In this document: positions 1 to 6,251 of the stretch, piece by piece
Numbering within the stretch: the first letter of the stretch is position 1
How the letters are laid out: the number at the start of each line of letters is the position of its first letter
From: Succinivibrionaceae bacterium
GTDB taxonomy: Bacteria > Pseudomonadota > Gammaproteobacteria > Enterobacterales > Succinivibrionaceae
NCBI GenBank assembly: GCA_003477345.1
Contig: DMTG01000309.1
Coordinates: 1 to 6,324, forward strand
Reading direction: 5' to 3'
Length of the DNA: 6,324 bases
Notes under the pieces: model-generated
What the model was told of the DNA's origin: nothing
Databases searched by the model: none
The model's input: only the letters and a program-made list of their open reading frames with translations
Position numbers and translations under genes: made by a program

Positions 1-530
1 AGGTGGTTGGTAGGCTCGTCGAGCAGAAGCAGACTAGGCTCGCTTGCAAGCACAGAGGCTAAAGCCGCCTTGCGTCTCCAGCCGCCTGACAGATCGATAA
101 GCGGAGTCTCAGGGGCAAGACCAATCTTGTTTAAAATCTTTCTGACAACGCCGTCTTTTATCCAGCCGTCATGGCGCTCTATAAAGTCGGCAAGCTCGGT
201 CTGGCGTTTAGGATCTTCAGCCACAGCAAATTCCGCAAGCGCCGCTCCGACTACAGGTATACCTGATGCGGCCAGCGTATAGGCTGTGCCTGTCTTGTAG
301 GCAGGCGGATCCTGAATCAGTCTGCCAATCTTAAGACCGTTCTGAATTATCAGTCTGCCGTCGTCGAGTTCTCTGTCTCCGGATATCACTTTAAGCAGAG
401 TGGATTTGCCGGTTCCGTTGCGACCGACAAGGCAGATACGCTCTCCCTGTTCTATGGAGAGACTTGCATGATCAAAGAGCTTCTCATCCCCATAGGCAAG
501 AGAGGCATCCATAAGAGTTACAAGGCTCAT
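1..530 (-). CDS. uup: ABC-F ATPase Uup, N-terminal part (cut by window edge)
   Basis: This is the first 176 residues of an ABC-F protein, a cytoplasmic ATPase with two ABC domains and no membrane part. The Uup branch is linked to ribosome function and to suppression of transposon precise excision; that role is family knowledge. The first nucleotide-binding domain is visible: Walker A GRNGTGKST at residues 36-44, a QDPP segment near 73-76 that fits a Q-loop region, signature LSGGWRRKAALA from 147, and Walker B LLLLDEPTNH from 167. The opening MSLVTLMDASLAYGDEKL and the signature context closely match E. coli Uup as I remember it. The start ATG (530-528) overlaps the rlmKL stop as ATGA. An AAGGA at 544-540 lies 9 bases upstream. 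The second ATPase domain and the C-terminal DNA-binding coiled coil lie outside the window. Another ABC-F paralogue is possible, but the rlmKL neighbour favours Uup. Confidence 0.93.
   Translation of the reverse strand, partial: MSLVTLMDASLAYGDEKLFDHASLSIEQGERICLVGRNGTGKSTLLKVISGDRELDDGRLIIQNGLKIGRLIQDPPAYKTGTAYTLAASGIPVVGAALAEFAVAEDPKRQTELADFIERHDGWIKDGVVRKILNKIGLAPETPLIDLSGGWRRKAALASVLASEPSLLLLDEPTNH
527..530 (-). promoter_or_regulatory. ATGA stop/start overlap coupling rlmKL to uup
   Basis: The rlmKL stop TGA and the uup start ATG share bases in a 4-nt ATGA on the minus strand. A Shine-Dalgarno-like AAGGA at 540-544 sits inside the last rlmKL codons. The arrangement suggests co-transcription and translational coupling. 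I see no terminator or promoter between the two genes. Confidence 0.85.
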
Positions 531-3229
531 TCTTCGATGTCCTTAACTCCGTCCGGGCCCCAGACTCTTACCTTCTGAACTCTATGCTCTTCACGGCGCT
601 TGATGCCATGCTTGAAACTGCGGTCTCGCTGACCGTAGTCGCTTGAATAGCCGCGGCTGCGCTGTCTGTCTTCCCCGTAGTGTCCGCCTGGTCTGGTAGA
701 GATATAGGTACCAGATGACGAATTCCTGTAGGTCGTAGAACTCCTGTTGGAACTTACGACATAATCTCTTGAACTGCGCGATCCGCCCTGGCTGTAGCTG
801 TCACGGCGGCCTTGATAGCCTGTACCGTCTCTTGATGAGTCAGATGATCTTCTGCCTCTGTATCCTGAATCTCTATCAGAGGAGTTCTGTCTCCACGGTC
901 TGCTTTCAGAGTCTTTTCTGTCTCTGCGGAAGCTGTCAGATCTGCGGCTGTCACCGTATGGTCTGCTGCCGTCTTTGCGTTCAGGACGCTCACGGAAGCG
1001 ATCACCTGAGGATTCTTTAAGTTCTCCAGACCAGCGCTGTGCCAGCTTGCCCTCTGTCATAACTTCAGGCTCTTTAGTCTTCTGACTTTCGTGATATGTC
1101 AGCATAAAGCAGCTGTGAATAGAGGAATTGCGGGCAAAATCACGCGGAATGGTAGGCATGGAAATATCCAGCACGTCAAACCCGTAATCCCTGATTTCCT
1201 CGTCGAGCTTGAAGCCTCTGCGATTAGTACAGAAAATTACCGTACCGCCGTCCTTTAACAGTCTTGTAAGGTTAGACAGCATTGGCAGATGATCACGTCT
1301 GACGTCAAAGCTGCGCTCCATGCGTTTTGAGTTGGAGAATGACGGCGGATCTATATAGATAAGATCAAATTTTCTGTCATGATCCTTTGAGATCCACGCA
1401 AGGCAGTCGGCCTGCTCAAAGCGGTTGTCTGAAAGACTCAGGCTGTTTAACTTGAAGTTTTCAATACTCCATTCAAGATAGGTTCTGCTCATGTCTACAG
1501 ACAGAGTGCTCTTTGCTCCGCCTAAAGCTGCCGCGACCGAGGCGCTTGAAGTATAGGCAAACAGGTTCAGAAAGTCCTTGCCTTTGGCAAGCTCTCTTAT
1601 GCGCTGTCTTATGATGCGGGCATCCAGGAACAGACCGGTATCCAGATAATCATGCAGATTTACCCGGAAAAGAGCATTGTCTTCATTGACAGTCATAAAC
1701 TCGTTTTTCTGTTCTTCTGCCTTTTCATACTGCTCATCGCCTTTTTTGATCTCGCGGTTCTTTAAAATCACATGATCGCCAGGAACTCCGGTTATTTCCA
1801 CAGTAGCCGAAATCATATCGAGAACATGGCGCTTGGCAACGCGCGGATTGACCTTGCTTGGAGCCGCATATGCCTGAATTACATAATAGCCGTTATAGTA
1901 GTCAATCGCTGCGGCATATTCAGGAACGTCCGCATCGTACACTCTGTAGGCATTGGTATTGGCATTCTTAGCCCACTTGCGCATATAGGCAAGATTCTTC
2001 TTTAGGCGGTTCTGAAAATCCTCAGCTACCTTCTGCTTTAGCTCTTCCTTGTGGCTCAGCTCTTCTGTTTCGTTGATATCGAATACTCTAAGCTGACACT
2101 CAAGTTCTCCGTTGTACAGACGGTATACCTTGTCAGAGTGCAGTCTTAGGCATGACAGAAGCTCAGAAGAGGACGAAATAACCGCGGCTCTGGCACCTTT
2201 GAAGCTGGTTTTGAGTGCTGATCCCAGATCGGTGTATAAAGACAGAAGCTCATTGAAGTTTCCAATGCGGCGTCCATACGGAGGATTGGTAACTACTGTA
2301 ACATGCAGACTGCTCCTGTCTAAAAAAGGATTCTCAAGTTCTTCAACCGCGCCCTGCTGAACCTCGATTAAATCCTCAAACCCGGCTCTTTTGGCATTTT
2401 CACGGGCAATTTCTACTATGCGCTCATCCTTGTCAAAGCCATAGATCTTTACCCCCTGGCTCTTTGCAGCTTCTCGTCCCTGCTTTGAGCGCTCTGAAGC
2501 CTCTGAGGTCAGTCGCTGCCATACGTTGCCGTCAAAAGGCTTTAACTTGAAAAAGCCATAATGACGACGCTTAAGTCCCGGTGCTGTGTCGGTAGCCAGC
2601 AGCGCTGCTTCTATCAGCAGAGTACCCGAGCCGCACATCGGATCGATAAAGTTCAGGCGATCATAGCCTGAGCGTTTTACCATGGCGGCCGCCAGATTCT
2701 CCTTTAAGGGGGCCACACCGGTTGAACGGTTGATTTCTCGTTTCAGCAGAGCCCGCCCAGAGAGGTCGAGCGCAATGCTGGCAACACCCCGGCGCTCAAG
2801 GTGACAGTATATCTGAACATCAGGATTGTCCTTATCTACAGAGGGGCGTCCCTTTTCTACAGTCTGAAAGCGATCGCACACTGCATCTTTTACTTTCAGG
2901 GCACCGTACTGAGAATTTCTGATCTCTTCGCTTGTACCTCTGAAATCGACTGCAATTGTTTCATTCTTACTAAACCAGTTCTCCCAGGCGACACCATTTG
3001 CGCCGAGATAAAGCTCTGTGTCAGTACTGCACTCAAAGCTCGACAGCTCCAGCAGGATTCTTGATGCAAAACGGCTCCACAGACAGGTCTTCAGACCATC
3101 CTCAAAACTGCCTTTAAAAGACACACCGGCAACAGTTTCATGGACATCATTCATGCCTAGAGAAGAGACTTCTTCAAACAGCAGGCTTTCCATCCCTTTA
3201 GGACAGGTAGCAAAAAAATTAAATGACAT
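527..3229 (-). CDS. rlmL: Bifunctional 23S rRNA methyltransferase RlmKL with extra Arg/Ser-rich C-terminal tail
   Basis: A fused enzyme of 900 residues that modifies 23S rRNA in the large-subunit precursor. In E. coli the N-terminal RlmL half makes m2G2445 and the C-terminal RlmK half makes m7G2069. Domain order: a THUMP RNA-binding region (about 42-152); the RlmL methyltransferase with DPMCGSGT at 196-203 and catalytic NPPYG at 315-319; then the RlmK Rossmann domain with DTGLFLDAR at 530-538, FLNLFAYT at 553-560 and DPPSFSNSKRM at 627-637. The conserved part ends near residue 713, close to the 702 residues of E. coli RlmKL. A tail of about 185 residues rich in R, S, D, G and Y follows. I chose ATG 3229 because GGAG at 3241-3244 lies 11 bases upstream of it. 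ATG 3238 would add MFL but leaves only 2 bases to the GGAG. MSFNFFATCPKG also aligns better with the known N-terminus. The gene forms an operon with uup. Confidence 0.95.
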   Translation of the reverse strand: MSFNFFATCPKGMESLLFEEVSSLGMNDVHETVAGVSFKGSFEDGLKTCLWSRFASRILLELSSFECSTDTELYLGANGVAWENWFSKNETIAVDFRGTSEEIRNSQYGALKVKDAVCDRFQTVEKGRPSVDKDNPDVQIYCHLERRGVASIALDLSGRALLKREINRSTGVAPLKENLAAAMVKRSGYDRLNFIDPMCGSGTLLIEAALLATDTAPGLKRRHYGFFKLKPFDGNVWQRLTSEASERSKQGREAAKSQGVKIYGFDKDERIVEIARENAKRAGFEDLIEVQQGAVEELENPFLDRSSLHVTVVTNPPYGRRIGNFNELLSLYTDLGSALKTSFKGARAAVISSSSELLSCLRLHSDKVYRLYNGELECQLRVFDINETEELSHKEELKQKVAEDFQNRLKKNLAYMRKWAKNANTNAYRVYDADVPEYAAAIDYYNGYYVIQAYAAPSKVNPRVAKRHVLDMISATVEITGVPGDHVILKNREIKKGDEQYEKAEEQKNEFMTVNEDNALFRVNLHDYLDTGLFLDARIIRQRIRELAKGKDFLNLFAYTSSASVAAALGGAKSTLSVDMSRTYLEWSIENFKLNSLSLSDNRFEQADCLAWISKDHDRKFDLIYIDPPSFSNSKRMERSFDVRRDHLPMLSNLTRLLKDGGTVIFCTNRRGFKLDEEIRDYGFDVLDISMPTIPRDFARNSSIHSCFMLTYHESQKTKEPEVMTEGKLAQRWSGELKESSGDRFRERPERKDGSRPYGDSRRSDSFRRDRKDSESRPWRQNSSDRDSGYRGRRSSDSSRDGTGYQGRRDSYSQGGSRSSRDYVVSSNRSSTTYRNSSSGTYISTRPGGHYGEDRQRSRGYSSDYGQRDRSFKHGIKRREEHRVQKVRVWGPDGVKDIEE
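530..1090 (-). other. Low-complexity Arg/Ser-rich tail-coding segment of rlmKL
   Basis: This segment encodes residues 714-900 of RlmKL, beyond the last conserved methyltransferase strand (IHSCFMLTYH). By hand count, residues 738-877 contain about 30 Arg and 32 Ser in 140, with many Asp, Gly and Tyr, and recurring units such as GYRGRR, GYQGRR and SSRD. It looks intrinsically disordered and RNA-binding, like the tails of some DEAD-box helicases. It closes with a less repetitive stretch, KVRVWGPDGVKDIEE. The reading frame stays open and in phase up to the uup overlap, so this is not a frameshift product. Confidence 0.85.
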
Positions 3230-3542
3230 TAAAAACATTACTCCAATATTAATTGCAGGTCATTATGACAGAAATTTTTAGAAATGATTGTAAAAATGCT
3301 GATCAAAAAAATTTATGTTTTATTTCAGTAAATTATTTTTTTAGCAAGCATTCTGTTAACTATTAATCCGTATGATTTTTATAAAAGTATCTAAACATCA
3401 AAATGTTATTTAGGTCAAAATTTAGGATAAATATAAGGGTTTCACTTAAATTTGCACGCTGGTCGTTCTTTTTTTGAGCATTTTTTTTATATGCTAACTT
3501 CCGTATGAGAATTTTTTGTCGGGATTTAGTACGACTGCAACT
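3230..3542. other. AT-rich divergent intergenic region between rlmKL and the dehydrogenase
   Basis: About 310 gene-free bases that must hold promoters for both divergent genes. Besides the minus-strand extended -10 at 3262-3270, I see a weak plus-strand TATAAG at 3432-3437 with TTTAGG 17 bases upstream, an imperfect dyad at 3390-3413 (AACAT/ATGTT with outer CTAA/TTAG), an 8-bp direct repeat CCGTATGA at 3368-3375 and 3501-3508, and T-runs around 3470-3490. None of these is strong enough to name a regulator. I see no RNA gene. Confidence 0.5.
3262..3270 (-). promoter_or_regulatory. Candidate extended -10 promoter for rlmKL-uup
   Basis: Read on the minus strand, this is TGTCATAAT, which fits the extended -10 pattern TGn followed by a TATAAT-like hexamer (CATAAT). 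No good -35 lies 17 bases upstream, which is tolerated for extended -10 promoters. Transcription would start near 3255, giving a leader of roughly 25 bases that contains the GGAG at 3241-3244. Confidence 0.4.
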
Positions 3543-4664
3543 ATGCCTAATACGAAAGCATTTAACCTCAAAAGCGAAATTTTACCATTTCAGAATACAG
3601 CCTCTCTCTGCGAATATCTGCAGGTAGGTGAGAACGATCTGGTGCTGATAGATGGACATATATCCAGCCCTTTCATCAAAGAGAGCATCAGCGGCGCGAG
3701 AGTAATTGTCCGCAGCGAATACGGCAATACCCAGAATACCTCTGAAGTGCTTACTCAGATTGCAACCGATGCAGGCGCAGCTTATAACAGAGTTATAGGC
3801 ATAGGCGGCGGCAAGGTAATGGATACTGCAAAAATCCTGGCTTTAGAAAGCATAGATACGGATGACTTTTTAGAAGCGCCTGAGGCCGAAAGAAATAAAG
3901 CGCACGAACTTATCTTAATTCCTACAACAATAGGATCAGGCTCTGAAGTAACCCCATACAGTGCCCTGTTCTATCCGTCCATAGGAGTTCAGATTATTGT
4001 AAGCACGGAAGCTCTCTGCGCAGATCGAGTACTCCTGTGCCCTGAGCTATTAGAAGAGGTACCTTTTAATGTGATTGCAGCAGGCTCGTTTGATGCCTTC
4101 AATCATGCCTGCGAATCCTTTATGTCTCCTAGAGCCACCTCCATGTCACGCATCATGGCAGAAAAAGCTATTTCTATTCTGATAAAAATCTGGAAGGAAA
4201 TTGCCAAGCACGGCACAGGTTCTCTGAAGAAAGATTTAGAACAGCTGCAGCTTGCAGGCACCTATGCAGGAATATCCTATGCCAATGCCGGATCTGCAAC
4301 TGTTAATGCCATTGCCTATCCACTAACCATCAGGCTGAATATTCCTCACGGAGAGGCCTGCTATCTGGCGTTTTCCAAGGTAATGGAATTCTACGACCGC
4401 AAAGAGCACAGCAAGGCTTTTGAAGATCTTAAAACTCTGCTGCACGTTCAGCTCAAAGAAGATAAGAGCAGAGTGTTTGCTGCCATAGACAGCCTCTGCA
4501 ATTCAATAATTGCCAAAAAGCGCCTGTCGGAATACGGAATGGGAAAAAAACAGATTATAGCTTTTACTGATTTAGTCACTTCCCGCAAGAATATTCTGCT
4601 TCAGAACAGCTTTGACCAGCTTAGCGTCGGAGAAATCTCTGACATATTCAGTGAACTGCTTTAA
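3543..4664 (+). CDS. Iron-type (group III) alcohol dehydrogenase, 4-hydroxybutyrate dehydrogenase-like
   Basis: A cytoplasmic NAD(P)-dependent oxidoreductase of the iron-containing alcohol dehydrogenase family, 373 residues. The dinucleotide loop is GIGGGKVMD (86-94) and the second family signature is PTTIGSGSE (127-135). Metal ligands D184 and H188 lie in FDAFNHACES, and H269 lies in IPHGEACYLAF. The ligand expected 14 residues before H269 (His263 in E. coli FucO) is Asn255. Length, the Y259 position, the PHGEA motif and a C-terminal EYGM segment resemble clostridial 4-hydroxybutyrate dehydrogenase (about 371 residues) as I remember it. That enzyme reduces succinate semialdehyde to 4-hydroxybutyrate in fermentation. 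The substrate here is unproven. I chose ATG 3543. An in-frame TTG at 3516 would add nine residues and has a weak GAGA upstream, while ATG 3543 lacks a clear ribosome site. The gene stands alone, with a terminator directly after it. Confidence 0.85.
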   Translation: MPNTKAFNLKSEILPFQNTASLCEYLQVGENDLVLIDGHISSPFIKESISGARVIVRSEYGNTQNTSEVLTQIATDAGAAYNRVIGIGGGKVMDTAKILALESIDTDDFLEAPEAERNKAHELILIPTTIGSGSEVTPYSALFYPSIGVQIIVSTEALCADRVLLCPELLEEVPFNVIAAGSFDAFNHACESFMSPRATSMSRIMAEKAISILIKIWKEIAKHGTGSLKKDLEQLQLAGTYAGISYANAGSATVNAIAYPLTIRLNIPHGEACYLAFSKVMEFYDRKEHSKAFEDLKTLLHVQLKEDKSRVFAAIDSLCNSIIAKKRLSEYGMGKKQIIAFTDLVTSRKNILLQNSFDQLSVGEISDIFSELL

Positions 4665-4688
4665 AGACTTTGAAAAAAGGCGAACTTT

Positions 4689-4722
4689 GTGGCTTCTAGC
4701 TATACTGGAAGCCACTTTTTTT
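4689..4722 (+). terminator. Rho-independent terminator after the dehydrogenase gene
   Basis: The arms GTGGCTTCTAG (4689-4699) and CTGGAAGCCAC (4705-4715) form an 11-bp stem with one G-T wobble around a 5-base loop (CTATA). Seven T residues follow at 4716-4722. It begins 25 bases after the dehydrogenase stop. It may also serve the convergent minus-strand gene ending at 4729. In that direction the T-run (the complement of 4672-4678) starts about 10 bases past the stem, so termination should be weaker. Confidence 0.92.
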
Positions 4723-4728
4723 GAGTGC

Positions 4729-5148
4729 TTAGAAACTTCTGCCAGGAAACCAGCAGACCTGAATCACACCTGAGTCTTCATCGCTGTAGAATTCGTCTTC
4801 TTTCATGCTGACAGGATAGTATATGCGGGCTGCAAAAACACCCTGCTTATCAGAACTCTCGTGCGGTACAAAATTTACATCAAATACAGCCAGAAGCTGT
4901 GTTTCATCAGAGATTTCATGAGAAAGGAGCTCCAGATCGCCCTCTGTAAACTCTGTCCTTCCGCTGAACTCTATTTCCAGATCATCATCAGAAACCAGAT
5001 CGCGCAGCCTTTCATAGCCTTCAGGATCATTTGGATACAATGCCTCTTCTGCTATGTCAAAAAAGTGCTCTATTACTTCATCTATAAGCTCGCTGTAAGT
5101 CTCATCTGACAGCAGATCTAAATTTAGTATCTTGAATTTATCGGACAT
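4729..5148 (-). CDS. Hypothetical acidic 139-residue protein
   Basis: I do not recognise the family. The protein has about 36 Asp/Glu against about 9 Lys/Arg by hand count, so it is strongly acidic (net near -27). It has no signal peptide or membrane segment, so it is probably cytoplasmic. The first half reads as amphipathic helices (for example ELIDEVIEHFFDIAEEAL). The second half has strand-like stretches (LLAVFDVNFVP, GVFAARIYYPV, GVIQVCWFPGRSF), suggesting a small alpha/beta fold. I chose ATG 5148 because GGAG lies 11 bases upstream. An in-frame GTG at 5184 would add 12 residues but has no ribosome site. It is convergent with the dehydrogenase gene and shares its terminator region. The steady codon pattern and clean open frame support a real gene; a lineage-specific protein is likely. 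Confidence 0.7.
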   Translation of the reverse strand: MSDKFKILNLDLLSDETYSELIDEVIEHFFDIAEEALYPNDPEGYERLRDLVSDDDLEIEFSGRTEFTEGDLELLSHEISDETQLLAVFDVNFVPHESSDKQGVFAARIYYPVSMKEDEFYSDEDSGVIQVCWFPGRSF

Positions 5149-5239
5149 CTGTTTTTCTTCTCCGTACGGGTAGTCAGAGTGCACAGTATAGTTAATAAGG
5201 CGGTTCTGACTGCGGCTTGGCCTGTATTTTTTATATTCT

Positions 5240-5253
5240 ACAGCAGCTGCTGT
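5240..5253. repeat. 14-bp perfect palindrome
   Basis: ACAGCAGCTGCTGT reads identically on both strands and is followed at 5255-5260 by a second small palindrome, CTGCAG. It lies about 95 bases upstream of the acidic-protein start, where an operator for a dimeric regulator could sit. No regulator consensus is recognised. Confidence 0.4.
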
Positions 5254-5280
5254 CTGCAGTAAGCTGTCCTGATGCTTCAG

Positions 5281-5313
5281 TATTGGCTATAAATCACACT
5301 ATTGGCATATAAA
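5281..5313 (+). repeat. Imperfect direct repeat, period 19
   Basis: TATTGGC occurs at 5281-5287 and again at 5300-5306. Each copy is followed by TATAAA, directly in the first and after one extra A in the second. The 19-base spacing is close to two helical turns, as for tandem protein-binding sites. No regulator is assigned. Confidence 0.4.
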
Positions 5314-5318
5314 ATGCT
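5302..5318 (+). promoter_or_regulatory. Possible sigma-54 (-24/-12) promoter
   Basis: TTGGCATATAAAATGCT has GG and GC separated by exactly 10 bases and fits YTGGCAYR-N4-TTGCW with one mismatch (A for the first T of the -12 element). It points toward the membrane-protein gene about 170 bases downstream. The surroundings are AT-rich and the site overlaps the direct repeat, so a chance match is possible. Confidence 0.25.
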
Positions 5319-5345
5319 AGTTATTGAATTACTAAAACGTTTTTT

Positions 5346-5354
5346 TGACATAAT
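5346..5354 (+). promoter_or_regulatory. Candidate extended -10 promoter for the membrane-protein gene
   Basis: TGACATAAT fits TGn plus CATAAT, the same form seen before rlmKL. A TTGAAT at 5324-5329 lies 19 bases upstream as a possible loose -35. The predicted start near 5361 would leave a leader of about 125 bases. Confidence 0.35.
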
Positions 5355-5486
5355 CGTAATTAATCTCAAAAAGCGTTGTTAAAAAATACAGGCAAGGTAG
5401 TTTTAAGTTACAAATACTGCTTAAATATTGTAAAATCAGATACAAATAAATATTTAATTTGCATCTGCAATTATATAAGAAATAAT

Positions 5487-6251
5487 ATGTTCATAACCAT
5501 AGCTGTAATATTCATTGTGCTGGCTGCATTTTTACTAATCATGGTAAACATGTTCAGCGACTATGCTCAGAGAAAAGAGCAGGATTTAAGACTGCTGCTC
5601 ACTCATGCACACAATATTATTGCAGAAACCGAAGAGCTTCTCTTAAATCAGTCCCAGCTTCCTTATTCTAAAACTCTGGTACTGGTACTTCACTATAGAA
5701 TTGTAAGAGCTCTTAAAAAGAGAGCTATGGATCCGAAGCAGGCACAAAGCGTCCATGAGCGCATGAAGGATGAAGAGAAGATCATTGCCGAAACCAAGTC
5801 AAACTTCAAAGGTGATGTGGCCTTCCGTCCTCCTGAAAATGACACCATGGCTGTCAACCAGTTAAGAACCATAAAGCGCCTAAGAAACATTATAAAAAAC
5901 GAAATCCGTGCCGGCGTGCCTATCAATCCTGCCGAAATACAGAAAGAAGATCGCAGACTGTATCTGCTGGTCCTGAAAGTAAATATTTCAAACCTGATCT
6001 CAAAAGTTCTGGAAATGAAGCGCCTGCATCAGGTAGGTACCTGCAAACAGCTTATCAATAAAGGTCTGGATGTTATTCGCAAATCAGGTGTGAATGACGG
6101 CTGGCTCACAGAAAAGTCAGACCTTCTGACTCAGCTGCTCAAAGGCATGGAAGCAGAAGCCGGAGCCAAGAAGGCGGCGGCTAAAAAGACCAACAAGACC
6201 GAAGAGGAGAAAGAACTTGATATTCTTTTTGGCGAAAAGAAAAAGTGGTAA
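5487..6251 (+). CDS. Single-pass membrane-anchored helical protein, conserved hypothetical
   Basis: A 254-residue protein of unproven function. Residues 2-22 form one hydrophobic segment (FITIAVIFIVLAAFLLIMVNM). The positive residues right after it suggest that the C-terminal body is cytoplasmic. The body (about 25-215) reads as mostly helical and possibly coiled, with blocks such as AETEELLLNQSQLPYSK, KRLRNIIKNEI and GTCKQLINKGLDVI. A Lys/Ala/Glu-rich linker (about 217-243) leads to the end ELDILFGEKKKW. From memory this resembles single-membrane-pass proteins of Vibrio and Shewanella that end in LF..KKKW and are sometimes labelled DNA repair ATPase. I see no Walker motif, so that label is not supported here. 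I chose ATG 5487 because it places the membrane segment at the very N-terminus. An in-frame TTG at 5376 would add 37 residues without a ribosome site. Only a weak AAGA precedes the ATG. It appears monocistronic. Confidence 0.75.
   Translation: MFITIAVIFIVLAAFLLIMVNMFSDYAQRKEQDLRLLLTHAHNIIAETEELLLNQSQLPYSKTLVLVLHYRIVRALKKRAMDPKQAQSVHERMKDEEKIIAETKSNFKGDVAFRPPENDTMAVNQLRTIKRLRNIIKNEIRAGVPINPAEIQKEDRRLYLLVLKVNISNLISKVLEMKRLHQVGTCKQLINKGLDVIRKSGVNDGWLTEKSDLLTQLLKGMEAEAGAKKAAAKKTNKTEEEKELDILFGEKKKW

Larger units (their letters stand above)
5149..5486. other. Divergent intergenic region with repeats and candidate promoters
   Basis: About 340 bases lie between the acidic-protein gene (minus) and the membrane-protein gene (plus). 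It holds a 14-bp perfect palindrome at 5240-5253, a 19-base-period direct repeat at 5281-5313, a sigma-54-like sequence at 5302-5318, an extended -10-like TGACATAAT at 5346-5354, an inverted repeat TTACAA/TTGTAA with arms at 5408-5416 and 5426-5433, and a short dyad TTGCA/TGCAA at 5459-5470. For the minus gene only weak -10 candidates are visible (for example TATACT, the complement of 5186-5191). No RNA gene or further coding region is evident. Confidence 0.5.

Noticed and set aside
7..282. Plus-strand open frame of 91 codons at the left edge
   Set aside because: It is antisense to uup, whose Walker and signature motifs define the real frame.
754..1005. Minus-strand open frame of 83 codons inside the rlmKL tail
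   Set aside because: It lies wholly inside the rlmKL tail in another frame; the low-complexity codons keep alternative frames open. No independent ribosome site or known motif.
2112..2360. Plus-strand open frame of 82 codons antisense to the RlmL domain
   Set aside because: The opposite strand encodes the conserved NPPYG methyltransferase region; this frame has no recognisable features.
3452..3457. TTGCAC as a -35 for the dehydrogenase gene
   Set aside because: The -10 position 17 bases downstream reads TGAGCA, which is not promoter-like.
3516..3542. TTG start adding nine residues to the dehydrogenase
   Set aside because: The added residues MSGFSTTAT do not fit the family N-terminus, and the length from ATG 3543 (373) matches the expected size; kept only as an alternative.
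5222..5243. LexA-like CTGT...ACAG dyad
   Set aside because: The half sites are 14 bases apart, whereas an SOS box needs 8.
5345..5350. Perfect TTGACA as a -35 element
   Set aside because: No acceptable -10 hexamer lies 16-18 bases downstream (the region reads CAAAAAG). The overlapping extended -10 reading is more plausible.
5693..5926. Minus-strand open frame of 77 codons antisense to the membrane-protein gene
   Set aside because: A shadow of the plus-strand gene, which has a coherent membrane segment and helical body; the antisense product looks random.
6213..6233. Beta-clamp-binding motif in the ELDILF segment of the membrane protein
   Set aside because: It lacks the Gln that anchors the QL.LF clamp motif, and the protein is membrane-tethered; the similarity is too weak.
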